Below, in pieces: positions 1 to 7,700 of a DNA stretch of 64,000 nt (position 1 is its first letter; the number at the start of each line of letters is the position of its first letter). Origin of the DNA: JBBDIK01 sp040880465 (GTDB lineage: Bacteria > Actinomycetota > UBA4738 > JBBDHU01); NCBI GenBank assembly GCA_040880465.1, contig JBBDIK010000007.1:1-64000 (forward strand), given 5' to 3'. The notes under the pieces are model-generated. The model was not told the DNA's origin and did no database searches. It was given only the letters and a program-made list of their open reading frames with translations. A program made the position numbers and the translations under genes.

Positions 1-82
1 GCGTGGTCTTGCCGTGGTCGATGTGGCCCATCGTGCCGATGTTCACGTGGGGCTTATTCCGCTCGAACTTCTTCTTGGCCAT
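1..82 (-). CDS. tuf: Elongation factor Tu, N-terminal fragment
   Basis: Only the first 27 codons are inside the window; the gene continues past the left edge. The translation starts MAKKKFERNKPHVNIGT and reaches the P-loop GHIDHGKTT, the G1 motif of EF-Tu, the GTPase that brings aminoacyl-tRNA to the ribosome. A purine-rich ribosome binding site (GGAAGAGGAG) lies directly upstream of the ATG. tRNA genes just upstream on the same strand are a common tuf neighbourhood. Confidence 0.95.
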   Translation of the reverse strand, partial: MAKKKFERNKPHVNIGTMGHIDHGKTT

Positions 83-124
83 CTCCTCTTCCCTTCCTAT
101 CCCTACCGGGCGTCCGTCCCGTGC

Positions 125-199
125 TGGTAGCGGGGGGCGGATTCGAACCGCCGACACAGCGATTATGAGCCGCTTGCTCTGCCACTGAGCTACCCCGCC
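125..199 (-). tRNA. tRNA-Met (CAT anticodon)
   Basis: A complete cloverleaf reads on the minus strand, with acceptor start GGCGGGG, a TTCGAAT T-loop, anticodon loop CTCATAA and an encoded CCA end. The acceptor begins with G1 (G1-T72 wobble) and the anticodon stem is AGCGG/TCGCT, without the three G-C pairs of an initiator tRNA. It is therefore an elongator Met tRNA, or an Ile tRNA whose CAT is modified to lysidine; the sequence alone does not settle which. Confidence 0.9.
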
Positions 200-252
200 G
201 TGCAGCAGAACAGTCTATCGGGCACTCCGAGCCTGCGGCCGGGCTCCTCTCG

Positions 253-325
253 AGCTGGAGGTGGGAATCGAACCCACGACCCCGGCCTTACCATGGCCGT
301 GCTCTGCCGACTGAGCTACTCCAGC
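253..325 (-). tRNA. tRNA-Thr (GGT anticodon)
   Basis: The minus strand gives a 73-nt cloverleaf with acceptor GCTGGAG/CTCCAGC, D-loop AGCTCAGTCGGCAGAGC, anticodon stem CGGCC/GGCCG around loop ATGGTAA, and T-loop GTTCGAATC. The anticodon GGT reads ACC/ACT threonine codons. CCA is not encoded, unlike in the neighbouring tRNA-Met. Confidence 0.95.
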
Positions 326-378
326 GACGGCCCACATCCTACCAACGTGCCTCCGCACGCCTGTGCGACGATGACCAC

Positions 379-915
379 ATGACCAGGCTCTTGCGGAGAC
401 CGACCCCTGCCAGATGGTCGTTCCCCATCATCGCGGCGGGGTCGCTCCTGGTCGGAGTGGCCGTCCCGCTGCTCCTGATCGAGTTCGTGATCGCGCGGGA
501 TCAGGGCGCCGGCGATGACGTTGCAGCCCGGGTTGCGCTCTTCGATACCTCCGGCGGAGGGGTCGCCACGGATCCATTGCCGGTCGCGTGGACTGATGAA
601 CAGCGCGAGGTTGGGCTCTCCGGTCGTGCCTCCCTCGCTCAGGACTCCGGGATGATCTTTCTCTACGACGAGCCGAGGACCGGGTTCTTCTGGATGAAAG
701 ACACGCTGATACCCCTGTCGATCGCGTTCGTCGCGGCCGACGACCGGATCATCTCCATCCAGGAGATGGAGCCCTGCCCGGCCGAGCCGTGCACCAAATA
801 CGCCCCCGACACCGAGTACGTCGCAGCGATCGAGATGAACCAGGGCTGGTTCCGGAAACACGGTGTGCGCGTCGGTGACATCGTCACCTGGGACAGCGGC
901 CCGCCCGTCGACTAA
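379..915 (+). CDS. DUF192 family membrane-anchored protein
   Basis: A 178-residue protein with an N-terminal membrane anchor (about residues 14-40) followed by an extracytoplasmic DUF192 domain (about 65-175). The family signature is visible: a QREVGLSGR stretch, then GMIFLYDEPRTGFFWMKDT and the late QGWFRKHGVRVGD element. DUF192 proteins are small beta-barrel domains of unsettled biochemical function. The stop overlaps the stop of the convergent kinase gene by a few bases. No operon partner is evident. Confidence 0.88.
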   Translation: MTRLLRRPTPARWSFPIIAAGSLLVGVAVPLLLIEFVIARDQGAGDDVAARVALFDTSGGGVATDPLPVAWTDEQREVGLSGRASLAQDSGMIFLYDEPRTGFFWMKDTLIPLSIAFVAADDRIISIQEMEPCPAEPCTKYAPDTEYVAAIEMNQGWFRKHGVRVGDIVTWDSGPPVD

Positions 916-1826
916 GCGGTGGTGTCCTCGAGGATCGCGTCGCACACGGCGGGCAGTTCATCAAGGCCCCGGGGGTACGACAGTGCTTTCACGGGCACGG
1001 CGGATGCCACGTCGGTCGCGAACGCGAACTGCTGACGGAGTCGACCCTCATCAACTACGACCGAGTTGAACGTGTGACGCGTCAGGGCCACGAACGCGCG
1101 CCGCGCAGACATCCGCCGGGTCCAGACCTTCTCCGCGCGCGAGGTATCTGCCAGCACGTAGATGGTCTGCAGGGGCATCGGCTCGTCGCAGAAGCGAGCC
1201 TCGTCCAGAGGGATGATCATCTTCGGCGTGTCTTCGTTCATCGCCACTCCGCTCGCGTCGGCCCCCAGGAGGACCCGGGCGGTCGCGGGGAACAGCTTGA
1301 TCCTGGGAACGCTCGGCTGCGCCATGTATCCCTCGTCCGAAGGCTGCAGGACGAGGGCGTCATCGGTCAGCATGCGGGCGCCGGCGCCGAGGAGCGCCGC
1401 GCCAAGCGTCGATTTCCCACGACCGGGCATCGCCGCGAACGCGATCGCCCGCTCGTTCACGACCACGGTCGTCGCGTGGAGCGGTTCGACGCCCTTCTTG
1501 AGCAGGGCGAACGAGAGCACCTGCGCGAGCAGATAGGTCTGGAAGGACTCGTCACTGGCTTTCTCGAGCGCCCGCCCCTCGATCCGCGAACCGTCGGGAG
1601 AGATCAGGAACTCGAACAGATCGGTCCAGCGGAGGTACTCCGAACCGTCCGGCCGCCCGACGCGGGCGAACCATCCGGGCGGCGCCTCCGCAGCCAGGTC
1701 CGCGAAGCGGGGGGCCGGAGCCCACACCACGTGGATGTCGGGCGACGCTCGAGGACCAGCGGGAGGACAGACGAGGGGCCACTCGCTCTGGACGGTAAGA
1801 CCGAGGAGCCGGTACCTGCGTACCAC
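912..1826 (-). CDS. HPr-kinase-like peptide kinase of a lasso-type RiPP locus
   Basis: The P-loop kinase shows AAMPGRGKST (Walker A, about residues 132-141), the TDDALVL segment (about 154-160) and the LHATTVVV strand typical of HprK-like proteins. It is far from an HPr-kinase regulatory context and directly follows a lasso-like precursor and an asparagine-synthetase-like cyclase. Family knowledge: kinases of this type in paeninodin-like lasso clusters phosphorylate the C-terminal serine of the precursor. I chose GTG at 1826 because it lies just past the precursor stop; an upstream GTG at 1901 would add 25 residues overlapping the precursor. Function is inferred from family and context. Confidence 0.75.
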   Translation of the reverse strand: MVRRYRLLGLTVQSEWPLVCPPAGPRASPDIHVVWAPAPRFADLAAEAPPGWFARVGRPDGSEYLRWTDLFEFLISPDGSRIEGRALEKASDESFQTYLLAQVLSFALLKKGVEPLHATTVVVNERAIAFAAMPGRGKSTLGAALLGAGARMLTDDALVLQPSDEGYMAQPSVPRIKLFPATARVLLGADASGVAMNEDTPKMIIPLDEARFCDEPMPLQTIYVLADTSRAEKVWTRRMSARRAFVALTRHTFNSVVVDEGRLRQQFAFATDVASAVPVKALSYPRGLDELPAVCDAILEDTTA

Positions 1827-1842
1827 CCCGGTGTGGCCGGGC

Positions 1843-2010
1843 CTAGGACACGATCCGGGTGCTGGGGCCTCCGGGATCGTCGGGCCCATCGCCCTTGACA
1901 CCGCCCTTGACCCCGGCGGTCAGGCGACGCATGTCCCCGTACACCGCAAGCCTTGGGGTCTCGTAGGGCTTCCGGCGGCGGGGCAGTTCGGACGAGCTCG
2001 TGCGTGACAT
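1843..2010 (-). CDS. Putative lasso-type RiPP precursor peptide
   Basis: A 55-residue peptide (62 if an upstream ATG at 2031 is used). The leader has the canonical lasso signature Y-x2-P-x-L-x3-G-x4-L-T in YETPRLAVYGDMRRLT, followed by Ala and a Gly. With threonine at the usual penultimate leader position, the core starts GVKGGVKGD, so Gly1 and Asp9 could form a nine-residue macrolactam. The tail is Gly/Pro/Asp-rich and ends STRIVS, a C-terminal serine suited to the adjacent kinase. It sits between cyclase and kinase. No RRE/B1 or B2 protease gene is nearby. The assignment rests on motif and context; the mature structure is inference. Confidence 0.72.
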   Translation of the reverse strand: MSRTSSSELPRRRKPYETPRLAVYGDMRRLTAGVKGGVKGDGPDDPGGPSTRIVS

Positions 2011-2041
2011 CCCGTAGATGATACCGCTCACGGGCGAACGG

Positions 2042-3955
2042 TCAATCCGACCCCCTTCCCTGCGGAAAGAAGGTTGAACACCACGCGTCCAAGGCCAGGG
2101 TGTTATTCAGGCCGGCCAGCGCCATCTCGTCCACCGGCCCCTCCCGGAGCGTCGCAACCGCACGGCGAAGTTCTCGGCCGTCGACGTAGCCCATATCGAC
2201 CGAGGCCGAGAATCGGGAGGCCGCCTCGACGAGTCCGTCCCGATCGGCGAGGACGGCATCATCGATCATGTGTCCGAACGACCCCTTCCACCGTCGGAGC
2301 CGGATGCTTTCAGGCAGGACATCACGGACGGACTCACGCAAGATGGCTCGAGGCACCCCGCCGAACGTCACCATGTCGCCCGGCATGGCCATCAGGTACG
2401 CGACCAGGTCGCGGTCTGCGTACGGGAACACGCACTCGAGGCCGTACGCGGCCCAGGCCCGATCGCACGCCTCGAGCGCCAGCATCGATGCAGGTCCGCG
2501 CGCCTGACAGTAGATGGAGTACGCATGCGCCGAGGCGAACTGCCAGCGCACGAGCGGTCTCGTGGTGACGGCCTGCGATCCGAGCTGCCGGAAGCGCTCG
2601 GTGAACCATGGGCGGTCCCACAGGGGGCGCTCTACTTTCGCCCTCGACCACCGCGCAGCGGGAAGGAGGGAAAGCGGAAGATGATCGCGAACGACGCGCC
2701 GGAAGAACTCCCGCTGCAGGGGCGACGTATCTCCCTCGAGGTTCCAGCGTGGCCACTCCCGTGTATCCGAGATGATCCTGAACCAGCGCAGGCGATCGAA
2801 GAGGTCGACGAGATAAGCTCGGTCGAAGAGGTACTGATCCCCCAGGTGACCGGATATCAGCACGCGAGCCCCTTCCTGTCTGACCCGCTGGTGGACGCTC
2901 CTCATGCAGTCCCAGAAGGTCTCCGTTCCAGGGATCTCGGCCCTCCAGACGACCTCACGGGCGACCGTGGTCGGCCGGACCGCCTTGGGGGGAACGTCGA
3001 TCATGGTGATCCCATAGCGCTCCTCGATATCAACGATGTACGGCCACTCGTCGGCGACCGTTCCGTCCGAGGGCGAGAACGTGATCGGCACTATCTCAGG
3101 GATCTCACCCGGCGCAGAGCGTCTGAGTGTCTCGGCCAAGCAATAGATCGAGGATGAGTCGAGACCGCCACTGACCGAGACCGCGACCGGCAGTGCGCTC
3201 CGCAGTCGTCGGCGGACCGACTGTTCGAAATAGTGACGGAACCCCTCCGCGTACTCCTCGAACGACGAGCGCCGAACCTGCCGCCATGGATCGAAATCCC
3301 AGTACATCCGCTTGGCGGCCCCGCGCGGCGTGAAACGCATGACGTGTGAAGGGAGCACGCGTTCGATCCCGGCGAAGAAGGTACGGATCCCGCTCCCCTG
3401 AGCGGCCCCGGAAAGCACGTACACCGCGAGTTCTTCCTCGTCCGGGGCCGCCGGCACATCGGGGTGGGCCAGTATCGCCTTGATCTCTGACCCGAAGACG
3501 ACGAGCTCGGACGACCGATACACGAACAACGGCCGCATCCCCATCGAGTCACGACACAGGAACAGCTCCTGCCGGGCAGGATCGAAGATCGCGAGCGCGA
3601 AGTCTCCCTCAAGTCGCTCCGGGAAGCGGTCCCCGAACTTCAGGTACGCCTCGAGCACGAGCCGGGCGTCGGGCATGGCCGGGTCCACAGGACCGAGCGC
3701 CGCGATGAGCCGGTCCCGGTCATCCAGGCGCCCGTCGAACACGATCACGACTCCGGAGGGGTGCTCGGTCGGCTGCGTCTCCGAGCGCGACTCTGGGGTG
3801 ATGCGCGACAGGGCACTGATCAGACCGATGGAACCTTCCGCCCAGAGGTGGATGCCGTCGGGGGCCCGGTGCTCGATCCTCGCCCCCATCGCGGCGAGCA
3901 CCTCGGGCTCGGCCGGACGCCCTCTCATGCTCCAGGCCCCCGCGATCCCTGCCAC
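2042..3955 (-). CDS. Asparagine-synthetase-like lasso cyclase (C protein)
   Basis: A 637-residue class-B asparagine synthetase homologue with an N-terminal Ntn-like domain (1 to about 200) and an ATP-pyrophosphatase domain with the PPi loop SGGLDSS (about 262-268). In lasso pathways such enzymes adenylate the Asp/Glu side chain and close the macrolactam. The protein begins (V)AGIAGAW where glutamine-dependent synthetases have MCGI: the nucleophilic Cys is replaced by Ala, so glutaminase activity is not expected, consistent with cyclase use. The GTG at 3955 has a strong GGAGGAGG site about 10 bases upstream; 52 further codons of open frame before it look non-coding. It is the first gene of the three-gene locus. 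Confidence 0.82.
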   Translation of the reverse strand: MAGIAGAWSMRGRPAEPEVLAAMGARIEHRAPDGIHLWAEGSIGLISALSRITPESRSETQPTEHPSGVVIVFDGRLDDRDRLIAALGPVDPAMPDARLVLEAYLKFGDRFPERLEGDFALAIFDPARQELFLCRDSMGMRPLFVYRSSELVVFGSEIKAILAHPDVPAAPDEEELAVYVLSGAAQGSGIRTFFAGIERVLPSHVMRFTPRGAAKRMYWDFDPWRQVRRSSFEEYAEGFRHYFEQSVRRRLRSALPVAVSVSGGLDSSSIYCLAETLRRSAPGEIPEIVPITFSPSDGTVADEWPYIVDIEERYGITMIDVPPKAVRPTTVAREVVWRAEIPGTETFWDCMRSVHQRVRQEGARVLISGHLGDQYLFDRAYLVDLFDRLRWFRIISDTREWPRWNLEGDTSPLQREFFRRVVRDHLPLSLLPAARWSRAKVERPLWDRPWFTERFRQLGSQAVTTRPLVRWQFASAHAYSIYCQARGPASMLALEACDRAWAAYGLECVFPYADRDLVAYLMAMPGDMVTFGGVPRAILRESVRDVLPESIRLRRWKGSFGHMIDDAVLADRDGLVEAASRFSASVDMGYVDGRELRRAVATLREGPVDEMALAGLNNTLALDAWCSTFFPQGRGSD

Positions 3956-4173
3956 TCTTCCGCCCCCTCCTCCCTGCCTCGTGAGCTCGGGAGTGTAGCC
4001 GAGGGCACGGGAACTCCCGGCGCGTCCGTACGCGGGAAAGATCGTGCCTGGCACGCCGCACGAGGCTCCGGGCAGCGAGCAACCTTGAGCAGTTCCTGAG
4101 CATCCGCGCACGTGTGCCTGACGACCCCGGTCGAACCTGGAGTTGGGAGAAACATGAGAGAAGGAGCTAGGTC

Positions 4174-5343
4174 ATGGACACCATCGGAACAGGAACCAAG
4201 CGGAAGGCGAGGCTCGTGATCGTCGCGCTCGCAGCGACGTTGGCGGCCGCGCTCGTCGTGTCCGGTCCAGGAGCAGGCGTCGCAGGGGCTCGGAGCCCTC
4301 AGATGCGGCTCGCCGCGCCGGCCGGCAGCACATACCTCAACGCGGTCGACACGTTCGGCACGAAGCCGTCGAACCGCGGCGCCTTCGCGGTCGGCGACAC
4401 CCTCGTCGGTGGCGAAAGCCGACCGTCGATCCAACAGCTCACCAACAAGGGGTTCGTCGCCTCCGCGGCCGACGATCCGGGCACCGAATCGGGCCTGGCA
4501 GGCGTCGCGGCACTCTCGGCTACCCGCGCGTTTGCGGTGGGATACGAGTACGACCCGACGGTCACCCCGCTGGTGGAGCGTTTCAACGGACAGGCCTGGA
4601 GCATCGTGGATGTTCCGGACGTGCAGGGATGGCTCGATGGCGTTGACGCTCTGAGCGCCAACGACATCTACGCGGTCGGAGGCGACTTCGGCGGCACGCT
4701 GATCATGCACTTCGACGGCACGGCCTGGACGGTCATGCCGGGTCAAGTCCCGAACGGCATGCTGACGGCCGTCACGGCGATCGCCCCCGACGATGTCTAC
4801 GCGGTGGGCGCGGTCAACGACGGCGGATTCAAGACACTAATCATGCACTTCGACGGCACGGCATGGACCGTGGTTCCCAGCCCGAACGGCGGGGCAACCC
4901 GGAACATGCTCTCCTCCATCGCTGCGGTCTCGGCGACCGACATCTACGCGGTCGGCTACTCGAACGAGACCGGTGCCGCGGACATGGACCGCACCTTGGT
5001 CCTGCACTTCGACGGCACAGCCTGGACAATCATCCCGAGCCCGAACCTGGGCAGCGGCCGCAACGAGTTGTGGGGCATCAGCGCCCGCTCCGCGACGGAC
5101 ATCGTGGCCGTCGGACAGTCTGGCAACGGAACCCTGATCATGCGGTTCGATGGAACCACCTGGAACATCGCCAGGCGGACGCTCCGCTTCACCGGAGCAG
5201 GCGACGCCCTGTTCGGTGTGGCGCGGATCGCGAAGGACGACATCTACGCGGTCGGCGGCGGTCTCTCGGACACGAAGACCCCGGTCACCGGCTACAAGAC
5301 GCTCGTCCACCACTTCAACGGCAAGAAGTGGGAAGACATGTAA
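4174..5343 (+). CDS. Secreted repeat protein, beta-propeller-like
   Basis: A 389-residue protein with a signal peptide (positive start, hydrophobic residues about 12-35) and about six to seven repeats of roughly 50 residues. Each repeat carries a D-I-Y-A-V-G core followed by a segment like LIMHFDGTAWTVVPSPN. This resembles secreted propeller proteins with a short repeated DxxAVG strand; no catalytic motif is visible. An AAGGAG site precedes the ATG. A paralogue lies convergently at 5516-6775, across an assembly gap. Function is unknown, perhaps a surface binding protein. Confidence 0.75.
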   Translation: MDTIGTGTKRKARLVIVALAATLAAALVVSGPGAGVAGARSPQMRLAAPAGSTYLNAVDTFGTKPSNRGAFAVGDTLVGGESRPSIQQLTNKGFVASAADDPGTESGLAGVAALSATRAFAVGYEYDPTVTPLVERFNGQAWSIVDVPDVQGWLDGVDALSANDIYAVGGDFGGTLIMHFDGTAWTVMPGQVPNGMLTAVTAIAPDDVYAVGAVNDGGFKTLIMHFDGTAWTVVPSPNGGATRNMLSSIAAVSATDIYAVGYSNETGAADMDRTLVLHFDGTAWTIIPSPNLGSGRNELWGISARSATDIVAVGQSGNGTLIMRFDGTTWNIARRTLRFTGAGDALFGVARIAKDDIYAVGGGLSDTKTPVTGYKTLVHHFNGKKWEDM

Positions 5344-5356
5344 GACGGTTGGTGAC

Positions 5357-5415
5357 GGAGGCCCCCCCGCGCAGCCCCGGGGNNNNNNNNNNGGGGGGTC
5401 GGGGGGGGGGCCTCC
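5357..5415. terminator. Perfect 12-bp inverted repeat spanning the assembly gap
   Basis: GGAGGCCCCCCC at 5357-5368 is the exact reverse complement of GGGGGGGCCTCC at 5404-5415. The loop holds the run of N. It lies between two convergent genes, where a bidirectional terminator is expected. The very stable G/C stem probably explains why the assembly broke here. Termination itself is inferred. Confidence 0.5.
5383..5392. other. Assembly gap (10 N)
   Basis: Ten undetermined bases sit inside a G/C homopolymer region. True gap length is unknown, so distances across this point, and the physical linkage of the left and right parts, are less certain than elsewhere. Confidence 0.99.
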
Positions 5416-5426
5416 TCCCATGTCGG

Positions 5427-5443
5427 GGGACCGTCAGGGTCCC
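5427..5443. terminator. Small hairpin between convergent genes
   Basis: GGGACC (5427-5432) pairs with GGTCCC (5438-5443) around a five-base loop. It follows the larger G/C inverted repeat and sits downstream of both convergent propeller genes. There is no T-run, so a role in termination is only suggested. Confidence 0.3.
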
Positions 5444-5515
5444 GTCCCGCGAACGCAACCCAGGAGCGTGACCGTCACGGGTGTGCCGACGCGCACATGG
5501 CACGGACTCCCCGAC

Positions 5516-6775
5516 CTAGCAGGCGTGTGCGATGAGGACCTTGGACCCGAGGGGACGGCGGGCCGCGCTTCCGACCGCGAACCGGGCGCCATCCGGCGTC
5601 ACGCTCAGCGAGGCCAGGTAGCTCATCTCCCGGGGCGTCGGCACGTCGACGGGTATCCACGCGGACCCGTCCCACATGAAGCCCGCAGCGGTCGGAACCT
5701 GCCAGCCATCCCGGAAATCGCGGTAGCTCCCGCCGACGGTCCAGACGTCGTCGCCGCCGCTGCCGCCCACATCAGACAGGACCGATCCACGCTCCCCGGG
5801 ATTGGGAACGGGTACATCGGTCCACACGGAGCCGTCCCAGTGCTGGGCAACGGGTTTGAAGTTCCGCCACCCCCAGATGCTCCCGACGACCCAGGCATCC
5901 GAGGGGGCGAACGCTGCGAGGCCCGAGCCCTCCGCTCCTCCGTCGTGGCCTCCGGTGGGGGTCGATGTCCAGGCACCTCCGTCGAAGTGCTGCAGGTACA
6001 GGCTCTGGCGCCCACTGATCCGGTTCGCGAGCCCGCTCGTCCAGACATCGCCCGGCCCACTCCCGTCGACCGCCTCGAACCAGGCGTCCCACGTCTTCGG
6101 ACCCGGGAACACCGTCCATTCGATACCGTCATAGTGCATCAGGAGTCCCCGCTGGCTCCGCCGGTCATCCCAGCCGCCCACCGCCCACACGTCGGTCGGC
6201 GAGAGCGCATGCACGGCGCTGAGCCAGGAAGGGGCCCCGATATCGGGCACGGGGACGACGCTCCAGTCCGTGCCGTTGAAGTGCTGGATAAGCGGCGCGA
6301 CCGAAGCATCACGTGGCCTGGCGCCGACCGCCCACACGTCGGTCGGCGATGACATCGAGATTCCTTCGAGGTCAGACCAGCCCGGGATCGGGTCCGCGGC
6401 AACCTCAGACCAGGATGCGCCATCCCAGTGGAGCAACAGCGGGCTCGATCGCTTGGCGCCACGGATCGGGGCCGTCGCCGCGGGCTCGATTGTCTCCGAT
6501 CGTCGGAGAGGCCCCGCGATCGCCACGCCGACATCGCGCACCGGAGCTCGGTCCGTCGTCTCGTTCCAGCTATGCCCGACGGCCCACGCGTCGGATCCGG
6601 AAAGGGAATCGACCCCCGTCAGATAGCCGAACTCCCGATCGATCTCGACCGAGACCCGGTGCCATCTCCCAGCGCACGCGGCCCTGGGCGCGCTGGCGAT
6701 CGCGGGGAACGGGCCAGGAAAGAGCGATACGACGAGGACAAGGCAGGCGGAGGCGAGCCGTTCGCGGCGGTTCAT
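5516..6775 (-). CDS. Secreted repeat protein, paralogue of the 4174-5343 product
   Basis: From ATG 6775 this is 419 residues, starting MNRRERLASACLVLVVSLF, a clear signal peptide. Repeats contain a D-V/A-W-A-V-G core and a W-D/N-G-x-x-W strand, parallel to the DIYAVG repeats of the convergent neighbour. The open frame extends 85 codons upstream, but that part lacks repeat or signal character, so the internal ATG was chosen. Two paralogues arranged convergently suggest an old inverted duplication. Molecular role unknown; likely exported and propeller-shaped. Confidence 0.72.
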   Translation of the reverse strand: MNRRERLASACLVLVVSLFPGPFPAIASAPRAACAGRWHRVSVEIDREFGYLTGVDSLSGSDAWAVGHSWNETTDRAPVRDVGVAIAGPLRRSETIEPAATAPIRGAKRSSPLLLHWDGASWSEVAADPIPGWSDLEGISMSSPTDVWAVGARPRDASVAPLIQHFNGTDWSVVPVPDIGAPSWLSAVHALSPTDVWAVGGWDDRRSQRGLLMHYDGIEWTVFPGPKTWDAWFEAVDGSGPGDVWTSGLANRISGRQSLYLQHFDGGAWTSTPTGGHDGGAEGSGLAAFAPSDAWVVGSIWGWRNFKPVAQHWDGSVWTDVPVPNPGERGSVLSDVGGSGGDDVWTVGGSYRDFRDGWQVPTAAGFMWDGSAWIPVDVPTPREMSYLASLSVTPDGARFAVGSAARRPLGSKVLIAHAC

Positions 6776-7057
6776 CTCGAGCGATACTATGCTCGCGGCA
6801 GGGGGTCGACAAGGCCGGTTCGGCGCAACCTCGGCGGCACATCGGCCGGGTGACCTGGTCCGTTTCGCGCGTGGGGAGAGATGTGGGTTCATCCATGGAT
6901 CGTCGTGGAGAACGCCGGTCACGCCGCCGACGACGTCGGGATCAGCGAAGAGCTGATGCTTGTCAACCGGTTCGTGACAGAGGCGAGATCCTCGATGCGC
7001 GATGCGAGCCAGGGGGCGCCGCCGGGGCATCGACCGATCAACGGTCGGTTCGGTCGG

Positions 7058-7139
7058 TGGGAGGAGGAGGATTCGAACCTCCGTAGGCTACGCCGGCGAT
7101 TTTACAGACCGCTCCCTTTGGCCGCTCGGGCATCCTCCC
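7058..7139 (-). tRNA. tRNA-Tyr (GTA anticodon)
   Basis: An 82-nt class II tRNA on the minus strand, with acceptor GGGAGGA/TCCTCCC, anticodon loop CTGTAAA (anticodon GTA), an extended variable arm and T-loop GTTCGAATC. The CCA end is not encoded. The 282 bp between this tRNA and the propeller gene start at 6775 shows no convincing gene. Confidence 0.95.
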
Positions 7140-7174
7140 GTGCTGCGGGGCGCCACAACGCTCCGCCGCGCCGA

Positions 7175-7180
7175 TAAGAT
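7175..7180 (+). promoter_or_regulatory. -10 element TAAGAT close to the yajQ start
   Basis: TAAGAT ends eight bases before the ATG at 7189, which would place the transcription start at or next to the start codon (leaderless mRNA). Several other genes in this window show the same geometry. Confidence 0.45.
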
Positions 7181-7188
7181 TAGCAACC

Positions 7189-7686
7189 ATGGCCAAGGAT
7201 CAGTTCTCATTCGACGTCGTTTCCGAGGTGGACATGGTGGAGGTCGCCAACGCCCTCGATCAGGCACGCCGCGAGGTCTCGACCCGGTTCGACTTCAAGA
7301 ACACCGGGACCGAGATCAAGCAGGAGGAGACCAAGATCGAGGTCCAGTCGGCTACCGAGGACCGCCTCAAGGCAGCAGTGGATGTGATCAAGGACAAGAT
7401 GGTCAAGCGCGGGGTCTCGCTGAAGGCCCTGACCGAAGGGGCCATCGAGGACGCTGCCAAGGGCACATCCCGGACGACCCTGACCCTCTCGAACGGCATC
7501 ACCGACGAGAAGGCCAAGACGATGGTCAAGTTCATCAAGGGCCTCGGCGTGAAGGTCCAGAGCGCCATCCAAGGGGATCAGATCCGCGTCAGCGGCAAGA
7601 AGAAGGACGACCTCCAGGCCGTGATCTCGGCACTCAAGGAGCAGGACTTCGGACTGCCGTTGCAGTTCGTCAACATGCGCCCCTGA
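7189..7686 (+). CDS. yajQ: YajQ family nucleotide-binding protein
   Basis: A 165-residue protein matching the YajQ/DUF520 family along its full length. It starts with the conserved FSFDVVSEVDMVEVANALDQ element, followed by RFDFKNTGTEI, and ends with LPLQFVNMRP. Family members bind nucleotides, including cyclic di-GMP in Xanthomonas and Pseudomonas, and adopt a double ferredoxin-like fold. It is monocistronic and convergent with the nuo cluster, with only 14 bp between stops. Whether this copy senses cyclic di-GMP cannot be judged from sequence. Confidence 0.93.
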   Translation: MAKDQFSFDVVSEVDMVEVANALDQARREVSTRFDFKNTGTEIKQEETKIEVQSATEDRLKAAVDVIKDKMVKRGVSLKALTEGAIEDAAKGTSRTTLTLSNGITDEKAKTMVKFIKGLGVKVQSAIQGDQIRVSGKKKDDLQAVISALKEQDFGLPLQFVNMRP

Positions 7687-7700
7687 CGGGGGCCGCATCG

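Noticed and set aside
5393..5515. Short frames around the N run as possible genes
   Set aside because: They are homopolymer-driven low-complexity frames that cross undetermined bases.
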